Part shown: positions 1-6,514 of the stretch, one piece after another
Numbering within the stretch: position 1 is the stretch's first letter
How the letters are laid out: each line of letters starts with the position of its first letter
Notes under the pieces: model-generated
Seen by the model: only the letters and a program-made list of their open reading frames with translations
Database searches by the model: none
Told to the model about the DNA's origin: nothing
Made by a program: the position numbers and the translations under genes
Assembly (NCBI GenBank): GCA_002299245.1
Contig: DBOI01000091.1
Coordinates: 1 to 11,185 of the forward strand
Source: Hydrogenovibrio sp. UBA650
Lineage (GTDB): Bacteria > Pseudomonadota > Gammaproteobacteria > Thiomicrospirales > Thiomicrospiraceae
Reading direction: 5' to 3'
Length of the DNA stretch: 11,185 nucleotides

Positions 1-1113
1 CCAATTCGCTGGGCGGAGCATGACCCTCTTGAAAAAACGGTATTTGATGCACTTTTATTAAATGCTCAAACTCCGGAGCTAGACGATGAGATAAGCTCTA
101 ACCCAGACAATCAGCAAATTGAGTACAAAACCGTCAGCGCTCAGGAGTTGCTGAATGACAAAACCAAGCTTGAATCTGTTTTTGGAATTCTCGTTCAAGC
201 CCACTATCAAACCAGCCCCAATGATCTTCAACAGCTTCTGAATGCTCCCAATATTGAAATTGTGATTGCTGAGGCTATCGATGAAGGCCACGACTCAGTT
301 ATTGTTGGCGCCGCTTTGTGTGTTGCCGAAGGTAAAATTAATCCGGTAAAGGGCCGTGCACACGGGCATTTGGTACCTCAACTCCTGACCAAACACTACG
401 CTCAGCAAGACTTTATGCTGCTATCGACGTTAAGAATCATGCGGATTGCTGTTCATCCGGAACTGCAACGCCAGAAAATTGGTCATAATCTGATTCGGTT
501 CATTGAAAAGCTTGGCCAACAGAAGCGTATTGATTACCTGAGCAGTAGCTTTGGCGGTAGTGATGAACTTCTGACCTTTTGGTTCCAGGAAAGCTTTTGG
601 CCTTTGCATGTTGGGGTTAAACGCGATAAAGCCAGCGGGTCACATAATATTGTGGTGGCCAAGCCAATAAGCGCTATGTCTCGCCAGGCCCTATCTATGA
701 TTCAGAACCGCTTCCAAGAACAGTTCCCTCATCTGCTGTTCGAATCGCTACCCAATTTAAGCGCCTCACAGATACTGCAAATCATGCAAACCTTTCGCTT
801 TAAAAAGACCAATTATGGGCTCGAAAAAGCGATGTCCAACTACTCAAATGGCGAAAGGCCTTACGAATCGATCAGCATTAAACTATGGGAGTGGAGCTTA
901 CAATCAGCTTGCAAAATCTACCAGTCTTCCCCAACTGAACAAGAAGTTTGGTGTGACAAAATACTAAAAACCAATAGCTGGGAGAGCGTTGCTCATCGAC
1001 ATCATCTTGCCGGCAGAAAATCAGTTGAAACCGCGCTGAAAACGATGATTAAGAAGTGGCTGGATAACTCAAACGCCAATCTTGCATGCAATAGAGCTAG
1101 AGGCTACAACTAA
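1..1113 (+). CDS. tmcA: tRNA(Met) cytidine acetyltransferase, C-terminal part (5' end outside window)
   Basis: The reading frame is open from base 1, so the gene begins upstream and about 370 codons are visible. TmcA uses acetyl-CoA and ATP to acetylate the wobble cytidine (C34) of elongator tRNA-Met. The first visible residues (PIRWAEHDPLEK) match the end of its RNA-helicase-like domain. A GNAT acetyltransferase domain follows, with the acetyl-CoA-binding stretch RIAVHPELQRQKIGH at about visible residues 148-162, then SSSFGGS, FW and HVG typical of TmcA. The last ~130 residues are the tRNA-binding tail. In the acyl-CoA loop the usual QxxGxG reads QRQKIG, with Lys at the first Gly. A TTG at 148 is not the start, because homology continues upstream of it. 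The stop overlaps the stop of convergent purU by four bases. The family call is firm; the helicase domain cannot be judged here. Confidence 0.93.
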   Translation, partial: PIRWAEHDPLEKTVFDALLLNAQTPELDDEISSNPDNQQIEYKTVSAQELLNDKTKLESVFGILVQAHYQTSPNDLQQLLNAPNIEIVIAEAIDEGHDSVIVGAALCVAEGKINPVKGRAHGHLVPQLLTKHYAQQDFMLLSTLRIMRIAVHPELQRQKIGHNLIRFIEKLGQQKRIDYLSSSFGGSDELLTFWFQESFWPLHVGVKRDKASGSHNIVVAKPISAMSRQALSMIQNRFQEQFPHLLFESLPNLSASQILQIMQTFRFKKTNYGLEKAMSNYSNGERPYESISIKLWEWSLQSACKIYQSSPTEQEVWCDKILKTNSWESVAHRHHLAGRKSVETALKTMIKKWLDNSNANLACNRARGYN

Positions 1114-1967
1114 TTTGCAAATACCACCGTCTTATTGCCGTGAATTAAGACTCTATCTTCAAGGTGATAGCGCAGACCTCTGGCAAGAACCGTTTTCTCA
1201 ACATCGCGGCCTAAACGTTTCATATCATCGATGGTGTGTGAATGACTAATGCGAATAACGTCCTGTTCAATAATGGGGCCAGCATCCAAAACTTCGGTGA
1301 CATAGTGGCAGGTCGCACCTATGAGCTTAACTCCCCGTTCACTAGCTTGATGGTAAGGCTTGGCGCCAACAAAAGAAGGTAGAAAGCTATGGTGAATATT
1401 AATAACCTGACCTGAATAATCAGCGCACATCTGCGGAGGTAAAATCTGCATATAGCGTGCCAGGACAATCACATCAGCATCATACTGTTCAACTACCGAC
1501 TCGGTATCTGCAAAAGCTTGCGGCTTATTGTCGGGAGTTACCGGAATATAGTGGAACGGAACCTGGTACCATTCAGCCATTGAACGCAGATCTTCATGGT
1601 TGGCGATCACACAAGCAACTTCACCAGGCAGTTCGTTTTCATGCCAGCGGTGCAATAGATCCGCCAGACAGTGTGATTCCTTAGAAGCAAATAGAGCGAT
1701 CTTCTTCGGCTTTTCAGAATCCGCCATAAACCATTCCATATGAAACTGATCCGCAACCTGTTTGAAACCGGCTTTAAATTCATCCAAAGAGCAATTTAAT
1801 GACGAAGCCAAAATTTCATGGCGCATAAAAAACCAACCGTTGTTTGCATCGGTGTGGTGGTTAGCTTCAACAATTGAACCGCCCTTTTCAGAAATAAAGT
1901 TAGCTACACTGGCAACAATCCCCACTTGATCCGGGCAGGAAATGATCAAACGATAAACATGAGTCAT
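1110..1967 (-). CDS. purU: Formyltetrahydrofolate deformylase
   Basis: This 285-residue cytoplasmic enzyme hydrolyses 10-formyltetrahydrofolate to formate and tetrahydrofolate, balancing the one-carbon pool and supplying formate for purine synthesis. Residues 1-80 form an ACT regulatory domain (start MTHVYRLIISCPDQVGI). Residues 88-265 form the formyltransferase fold shared with PurN. The catalytic Asn-His-Asp triad is visible as N190 and H192 in INIHHSFLPSF and D228 in EVLDAGPI; the His-to-Asp spacing of 36 residues is the same as in PurN (H108/D144). The length matches the family (about 280 residues). The ATG at 1967 is preceded only by a weak purine patch (GTGGA). In E. coli PurU responds to methionine and glycine through its ACT domain, which is plausible here. 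The gene is monocistronic, divergent from xthA and convergent with tmcA. Confidence 0.96.
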   Translation of the reverse strand: MTHVYRLIISCPDQVGIVASVANFISEKGGSIVEANHHTDANNGWFFMRHEILASSLNCSLDEFKAGFKQVADQFHMEWFMADSEKPKKIALFASKESHCLADLLHRWHENELPGEVACVIANHEDLRSMAEWYQVPFHYIPVTPDNKPQAFADTESVVEQYDADVIVLARYMQILPPQMCADYSGQVINIHHSFLPSFVGAKPYHQASERGVKLIGATCHYVTEVLDAGPIIEQDVIRISHSHTIDDMKRLGRDVEKTVLARGLRYHLEDRVLIHGNKTVVFAN

Positions 1968-2010
1968 AGAAAATCCACTGAAATAATAGGTCTATATTAA
2001 TTTGTTGAAC

Positions 2011-2016
2011 ATCATA
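2011..2016 (-). promoter_or_regulatory. Candidate extended -10 element for purU
   Basis: On the minus strand this reads TGC-TATGAT, a TGn-extended -10 hexamer with one mismatch to TATAAT, about 45 bases upstream of the purU ATG. No good TTGACA-like -35 lies 16-18 bases further upstream, which fits an extended -10 promoter. This is a pattern match only. Confidence 0.35.
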
Positions 2017-2070
2017 GCAGAAGTCTTAATGAAAGCTACTTTTAAGGAAGTTCTAATTAACTAAATCCGT

Positions 2071-2076
2071 TATAAT
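2071..2076 (+). promoter_or_regulatory. xthA: Candidate sigma-70 -10 element for xthA
   Basis: A perfect TATAAT lies about 50 bases upstream of the xthA ATG, within the 159-base purU-xthA divergent gap. The -35 region at the right distance (around 2048-2055) is poor. Transcription would start near 2083 and give a leader of roughly 44 bases. This is inferred from the hexamer and its position. Confidence 0.45.
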
Positions 2077-2126
2077 TCAAATATCAAAAATGATTGAGAA
2101 CACACCTTTCCAGGAATTTCCAGAGT

Positions 2127-2948
2127 ATGAAAATCGTCTCGTTTAATACAAATAGTGTACGCCTTCGGCTTCACCAATTACAAACCTTAACCGATCAAAT
2201 CCAGCCCGATATCATCGGCCTTCAGGAGACTAAGGTTCAGGATCACGAATTCCCAATTGATGACTTAAATACAATGGGCTATGAAGCGATATTTATGGGG
2301 CAGAAGACCCACTATGGCGTAGCACTTCTGTACCGTAAAGGCATAAAATTACAGGCCTCTCAAAAAGGCTGGAAAACCGATGATGAGAATTCTCAGAAAC
2401 GAATGATTATAGGTGATTTTGAGCTGGAAAACGGTGAACAAGTTCGAGTCATAAATGGCTATTTCCCGCAAGGAGAAAATCGTGATCACCCGGTGAAGTT
2501 TCCAGCCAAAATCAAATTCTACGACGATCTTATGAACTATTTAGGGAGTGACTGCTCTCCTGACCAAGCATTAGCCGTAATTGGTGATTTCAATATTTCA
2601 CCAACGGACCTCGATATCGGTATTGGTGAACCAAATCGCAAGCGCTGGCTGAGAGATGGCAAAACCAGTTTTCTACCAGAAGAACGAGAAATGTGGCAAA
2701 GACTCATTGATTGGGGCCTATTTGATACATTCCGAACAGTACACCCTGATACCAACGATGTATTTAGCTGGTTTGACTATCGCTCCAGAGGATTTGATCG
2801 TGAACCTCGACGAGGCCTCCGAATTGACACGGTTCTGGCAACTTCGTCACTAAACAGTAAAGCTGTTGCAAGCGAAGTTGGCTATGATATTCGCGGCATG
2901 GAAAAGCCATCAGATCACGCTCCGGTTTGGACAGAGTTTAATATTTAA
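2127..2948 (+). CDS. xthA: Exodeoxyribonuclease III (AP endonuclease)
   Basis: Exonuclease III cuts DNA 5' of abasic sites and removes 3' blocking groups in base-excision repair; it needs Mg2+. The 273-residue product is close in length to E. coli XthA (268). The active-site set is complete: N7 (SFNTNS), E34 (LQETK), Y112 (GYFPQGENRD), D154 and N156 (GDFNISP), D234 (LRIDTVL), and D263-H264 (SDHAP). The frame is open further upstream to a TTG at 2094, but I chose the ATG at 2127. It gives the canonical N-terminus MKIVSFN and has AGGA at 2112-2115, about 11 bases upstream. The flavin-reductase-like gene follows after 9 bases, so the two are probably co-transcribed, although no functional link is known. 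Confidence 0.96.
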   Translation: MKIVSFNTNSVRLRLHQLQTLTDQIQPDIIGLQETKVQDHEFPIDDLNTMGYEAIFMGQKTHYGVALLYRKGIKLQASQKGWKTDDENSQKRMIIGDFELENGEQVRVINGYFPQGENRDHPVKFPAKIKFYDDLMNYLGSDCSPDQALAVIGDFNISPTDLDIGIGEPNRKRWLRDGKTSFLPEEREMWQRLIDWGLFDTFRTVHPDTNDVFSWFDYRSRGFDREPRRGLRIDTVLATSSLNSKAVASEVGYDIRGMEKPSDHAPVWTEFNI

Positions 2949-2957
2949 GGAACCCCA

Positions 2958-3644
2958 ATGGCAGACAACGAAACCCTGCATGTAATGAAAGTGGTACATG
3001 TAGAAAAACTAACCCCGCAAATTATCCAGCTTCTTATGCAGCCAGAACACCCCATTGCCTATCAAGCGGGGGATTACATCATGCTTGGCTTTGAGGCATC
3101 CGATCTAAAACCATTTTCAATTGCCAGCGCCCCTCGTGAAGATGGCTTAATAGAATGTCATATCAGAAACGAGCTCGACAGCGCTTGGATGGAAAAGTTG
3201 TTTGCCAGTAAAGCCGGTGATCAGCTGGTGATGCAAGGGCCAAAAAACCAGATGGCTTTACAAGCCTCTCACGATCATATTTTGTTTGTTGCTGGAGGCA
3301 CAGGATTTGCCCCAATGCGTGCTATTTTGCAGGAATCATTACGACAAAACGTATCTGTGCCAATCAGTTTTTACTGGGGAGCGCGCAATAAAGATGATCT
3401 TTACATGCATGATTGGATGATAGACATCAGCCAGCAACACCCTCATATTAAGTACATCCCAGTTTTATCTGAACAGCATGATGATTGGACTGGAGAGACC
3501 GGCTTGGTTCATTTAAAGGCCTTGGAACAGCACCCGCAACTGAAAAACAGTACCATCTATATGTGCGGGCCCTGGAATATGACCCAGACTGCCAAGCAAG
3601 ACTTTATTGATGCAGGTGCAAACGACGAAAAAATTGTCCATTAA
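2958..3644 (+). CDS. NAD(P)H-flavin reductase-like oxidoreductase (Fre/LuxG type)
   Basis: This is a 228-residue soluble protein of the ferredoxin-NADP reductase superfamily without an attached iron-sulfur domain, the same size as E. coli Fre (about 233). Residues 8-100 form the flavin-binding barrel, with KPFSIASAP at 51-59 (usual form RPFS). The NAD(P)H-binding half carries VAGGTGFAPMRAI at 111-123, YWGARNKDDLY at 139-149 and YMCGP at 201-205. The family transfers hydride from NAD(P)H to free riboflavin, FMN or FAD; Fre also reduces ferric chelates and cobalamin. Two oddities stand out: Lys51 replaces the usual flavin-phosphate Arg, and the protein stops right after EKIVH, a few residues before the usual D-[AV]-F tail. 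A Shine-Dalgarno AAGGAA overlaps the xthA stop, consistent with an operon. The superfamily is sure; the exact substrate is not, so I give no symbol. Confidence 0.85.
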   Translation: MADNETLHVMKVVHVEKLTPQIIQLLMQPEHPIAYQAGDYIMLGFEASDLKPFSIASAPREDGLIECHIRNELDSAWMEKLFASKAGDQLVMQGPKNQMALQASHDHILFVAGGTGFAPMRAILQESLRQNVSVPISFYWGARNKDDLYMHDWMIDISQQHPHIKYIPVLSEQHDDWTGETGLVHLKALEQHPQLKNSTIYMCGPWNMTQTAKQDFIDAGANDEKIVH

Positions 3645-3789
3645 GTCTAATCATGGATGGCGCTACGTGGTGTAAAGACCCAAGTTATTGCTAGGTATTT
3701 AATCGGATAGTATTTCAATTATCTGAACATTAAAACTAGAGCGAACAAATTAATGAGTCTAAAGAGACTTGTTTTAATAAAAACCGCCT
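3645..3789. other. Intergenic region between the flavin reductase and the GGDEF-like gene
   Basis: These 145 bases are AT-rich. They contain one hairpin close to the downstream start codon (listed separately) and no convincing sigma-70 promoter. The start codon at 3790 has no recognisable Shine-Dalgarno sequence. Confidence 0.6.
3752..3773 (+). terminator. Hairpin upstream of the GGDEF-like gene; weak terminator or leader structure
   Basis: AGTCT (3756-3760), loop AAAG and AGACT (3765-3769) form a perfect 5-bp stem. It extends to 9 bp using two G-U and two A-U pairs (3752-3755 with 3770-3773). Most of the following T residues lie within the stem, so there is little free U-tract (TTAATAAAAA follows). 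It could weakly terminate the xthA-flavin reductase transcript or shape the leader of the next gene, whose ATG lies 16 bases beyond the stem. The low GC content keeps confidence modest. Confidence 0.3.
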
Positions 3790-5169
3790 ATGGCATGGAT
3801 ACTGCAGTTAGAGATCTCCCAAGATTCACATAAGCAAACAACCTTTAAATCTGTGCTAATTCGCCAGTTATTCCTGGCGATTGGTTTAAGCCTATTAATC
3901 ACATTACCGATTATCTCCATATTTGCCTATTCCTACTTTAACAGTCACATCGGTGAAGATATTGATAACGTTGAAACAATTGCTTTTGAAGCAATTAACG
4001 ATCACTTATCAACCGGTTGGCAGCCAGACAATTTGCAATTGCTTGAAAATGAAATCTCCGAGAAAATACCTGGAGCGATCATTACGCTTCAAAAAGCACC
4101 TCTGTTTTTAGATGCCGATGACCCTGTAATAGAGCCTGAAACACCTCATCAAGCAAGAATGCTAAGCTTTATTAGACAGGCAGAAAGCGAAGAGCAGACG
4201 GTAAAAGAATCTAACATACGTAACAACAATATCTGTATTGCAACTCCGATAAAGTTTCAAACAGCCTGCCTTGATTGCGCAGGTATTCCACTTGGAGCAG
4301 GAGATCTCTACAGAGGTGATCTTATTGGGACCATGCTTATTCAAGCTCCCATGAACATTGAGAAGAGTTACGCCTCTGCGGCAATCACCTTCTTCACCAT
4401 TTTCTTTTTGCTGTTTACCATCATTGCCGCATACTCAACCAGTCAATTGATAGAGTCAAACTTACTGCAGCCTTTAATAAAACTAGCCGACCGGATCAGA
4501 CGTCTGAAAATCAGCAGCACAGAACGCAAAATCGATTGGCAACGCTCTCCTCATGAAATGTTAGAGATTGATCACATTGATGAATACATTACAGAGCATG
4601 TTGATAGTATTCGCGGCATATATGACAAGCTTGATGCCTTGATGGTCACCGAACACGAGACGGGAGTCTTTCATCAGGCACGCTTTAATGAAGTGATGCG
4701 CTACGAGGTGTTTCGAAGCTACCGATATAAGCGCCCGTTTTCATTAATGGTTATCAAGCTGGTTCAAGTAAGAGTTCTTAACTCAACCGCTAAAAATATT
4801 GAAGAGGAAGAGCCAGGCTCAAAATACATGTATTTTGGAAATAACCTGCACAACGCAACCCGAGAAACAGACATGTCATTTCGTCTTGATGAGCATATTT
4901 TTGCTGTTGTTGCCCCCGAAACAGATGACGCTGGAATACACATGGTAAAAGACGATATCTATCGTCGCCTGATTAACAACCCCCTTCCGGAAGAGGCGAA
5001 TAGAAACACTGCTCTGCCGGAGTACGAATTTACCATTCAAGTTGGTCATTCAACATACAGTTGTGACCACACCTCAGCTAAAGATGTACTTCAAAAAGCC
5101 ATTGAAGAGATGCAAAGAGCTCCACACCAGACTGGCCGCTACCCTCCTTACAAAAACAAACAAAATTAG
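3790..5169 (+). CDS. Membrane sensor: DUF3365/Tll0287-like periplasmic domain plus degenerate GGDEF domain
   Basis: The 459-residue protein has a membrane segment at about 27-49, a periplasmic domain at 50-195, a second membrane segment at about 196-216, a HAMP-like linker (217-280), and a C-terminal domain at 283-445 with the GGDEF fold pattern (TEHETGVFHQARFNEVM, then RYKRPFSLMVIK). The periplasmic part has the landmark order of the heme-c Tll0287/DUF3365 family: an acidic Pro-rich stretch, ATPI (151-154), CLDC (160-163) and GDLIG (176-180). Its CxxC is followed by Ala164 instead of the heme-ligand His. In the cytoplasmic domain GGDEF is replaced by DEHIF (367-371) and the metal-binding Asp by Lys323, so it should not make c-di-GMP. 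R358-E-T-D361 keeps the RxxD inhibitory-site motif at canonical spacing. The start ATG has no Shine-Dalgarno but is the first start codon after an in-frame stop at 3778-3780. It most likely senses something outside and binds, rather than makes, c-di-GMP; this is inference. Confidence 0.75.
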   Translation: MAWILQLEISQDSHKQTTFKSVLIRQLFLAIGLSLLITLPIISIFAYSYFNSHIGEDIDNVETIAFEAINDHLSTGWQPDNLQLLENEISEKIPGAIITLQKAPLFLDADDPVIEPETPHQARMLSFIRQAESEEQTVKESNIRNNNICIATPIKFQTACLDCAGIPLGAGDLYRGDLIGTMLIQAPMNIEKSYASAAITFFTIFFLLFTIIAAYSTSQLIESNLLQPLIKLADRIRRLKISSTERKIDWQRSPHEMLEIDHIDEYITEHVDSIRGIYDKLDALMVTEHETGVFHQARFNEVMRYEVFRSYRYKRPFSLMVIKLVQVRVLNSTAKNIEEEEPGSKYMYFGNNLHNATRETDMSFRLDEHIFAVVAPETDDAGIHMVKDDIYRRLINNPLPEEANRNTALPEYEFTIQVGHSTYSCDHTSAKDVLQKAIEEMQRAPHQTGRYPPYKNKQN

Positions 5170-5279
5170 AGCATTTTAGGTCTATTTGCAGCAGCGAATT
5201 CAAGCCAATCGGCTGAAAAATTTTAAGAATATTAAAATCTAGATTAGGTTTTCAGGGAAGGTTTGATTAAAAAAATTAA

Positions 5280-5299
5280 GCCTTTCAACTCATAAAGGC
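5280..5299 (-). terminator. Rho-independent terminator of the hemCDXY operon, possibly bidirectional
   Basis: GCCTTT (5280-5285) pairs with AAAGGC (5294-5299) around an 8-base loop, seven bases past the hemY stop. Read on the minus strand, the stem is followed by TTAATTTTTTTAA (complement of 5267-5279), a good U-tract. Read on the plus strand, it is preceded by the A-tract and followed by the T-rich GTGCTTTATTTATTTT, so it may also stop the convergent GGDEF-like gene. A second, weaker 4-bp hairpin (AGCC-AATC-GGCT, 5203-5214) lies nearer that gene's stop. Confidence 0.65.
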
Positions 5300-5305
5300 A
5301 GTGCT

Positions 5306-6487
5306 TTATTTATTTTCCAACTGAATAATTGCTTCTTTATAAGTTAGGGCCGCTTGGTTTTCTTTGCCTTCAGCCTCATAGCACTGTGCCAGGGCATGAA
5401 AAGTTTCGACTTCAGCACGAATTTTAAGACTCTGTTTGAGGTAGCTCTGACCAAGTCCCCAGAGCTGACTTTGGCATGCCAACCTACCTAGAGTAAGTAA
5501 AAGCACAGGGTTGTCCTGTTGTGAGGGCGTTTGTTTATACCACTTCTCTGCAAGCTTCAATCTCTCAAATGCTGGGCCTAATGTTAAACGTCCAAACTGA
5601 TATACCAAACGGTCACTCCACTGTTTCTTCAACGATTTTTGCAATAAGGCCTGTAAATTTACCTCTTGCCCCCAGCCAATTCTCTGCTCAACAAATTCAG
5701 AGAGAATTTCAGGATTAAACTGCTGTTTACGGTTTAATGAGTGCCAGATTTCATCTAGCTGCTCAATGTCATTAGCCGACGCCAGCTTTCCTGCCCAGTA
5801 TTTCTGTTCAAGCAGTGAATATTCACTGGAGTCTAATGCCCGTGTTTTTTTAAGTTCAGGCAGGAGTTCCGCCAAACTTTCCCAATAACCAAGTTTTTGC
5901 AAACCAGAAGCATATTCAGCCAATACTGCGGTGTTTTTTGGCTGCTGCTCGTGTAAAGTCTGCAGAATTGCCACTGCTGTTTCAGGTTTTTGTTCTGATA
6001 TCAGCCTTGCTTCTACTAAACCAATAGTGACATACTCCAGTGGATAAACATCTCTGGCCTGTGAAATATAGTTATCACGGCGATCATAAGCACCTTGGTT
6101 GTGGGCCATCTTCGCGGCACTTAAATAATGGACTAACCCTGCTTCACTATTTTTTGCGCTTTTAATCAGTTGCTTTTCAGCCTTGTGCCAATCGCCATAT
6201 TCAAGCGCAATCATGCCTTTGGCCATGGCGGTTTCTGCACGACTGTATTGACGTAACTTTCTATGTCGCTTCCAAAATACTGGCAGATTCCAAACATTCA
6301 TTAGCACGCGAATGAAAACATAGGCAAGTAGAAAAATAATAATAGTTGCAGCAAGCAGAAAACTAACACTTGTTTCTACCACCCAGTCGTTCCAAACCAT
6401 CGCGACCTGACCGTTGTCATAGAGAAGAAGAGTCGCCAGGCTAGAAGTAACTAAAAGGGCTATTGCAAGGGTAAAGATCAGTTTCAT
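5306..6487 (-). CDS. hemY: HemY-type heme-biosynthesis-associated TPR membrane protein
   Basis: A 393-residue inner-membrane protein, last gene of the hem operon. It has two N-terminal membrane segments (about 3-22 and 40-64) joined by a short loop typical of the HemY_N region (LLYDNGQVAMVW ... ETS). A basic stretch follows (FWKRHRKLRQYSRA), then a long helical region of tetratricopeptide repeats, for example AMAKGMIALEYGDWHKAEKQL at 87-107 and ALAQCYEAEGKENQAALTYKEA near the C-terminus. This is the proteobacterial HemY, unrelated to the Bacillus protoporphyrinogen oxidase of the same name. Its biochemical role is not established; its constant position beside hemC, hemD and hemX suggests a scaffold for late heme synthesis. 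It starts 27 bases after hemX, and the sequence before its ATG (GACCCACC) has no Shine-Dalgarno, so it may depend on translation of hemX. Confidence 0.93.
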   Translation of the reverse strand: MKLIFTLAIALLVTSSLATLLLYDNGQVAMVWNDWVVETSVSFLLAATIIIFLLAYVFIRVLMNVWNLPVFWKRHRKLRQYSRAETAMAKGMIALEYGDWHKAEKQLIKSAKNSEAGLVHYLSAAKMAHNQGAYDRRDNYISQARDVYPLEYVTIGLVEARLISEQKPETAVAILQTLHEQQPKNTAVLAEYASGLQKLGYWESLAELLPELKKTRALDSSEYSLLEQKYWAGKLASANDIEQLDEIWHSLNRKQQFNPEILSEFVEQRIGWGQEVNLQALLQKSLKKQWSDRLVYQFGRLTLGPAFERLKLAEKWYKQTPSQQDNPVLLLTLGRLACQSQLWGLGQSYLKQSLKIRAEVETFHALAQCYEAEGKENQAALTYKEAIIQLENK

Positions 6488-6514
6488 GGTGGGTCAATCG
6501 GCTCCATATGCAGT

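Noticed and set aside
79..291. Minus-strand 70-codon frame antisense to tmcA
   Set aside because: It lies wholly within the conserved tmcA coding frame, has no family signature and no ribosome site; it is a shadow frame.
2094..2126. Upstream TTG start for xthA
   Set aside because: The ATG at 2127 gives the canonical MKIVSFN start and has AGGA at a workable distance; the eleven extra codons have no family support.
3653..3694. 13-codon frame ATG...TAG in the gap before the sensor gene, a possible leader peptide
   Set aside because: It has no Shine-Dalgarno, no run of regulatory codons and no paired alternative stem-loops beyond the single hairpin 60 bases later.
3790..5169. Active diguanylate cyclase
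   Set aside because: Both the GGDEF signature and the metal-binding Asp are replaced, so catalysis is not expected.
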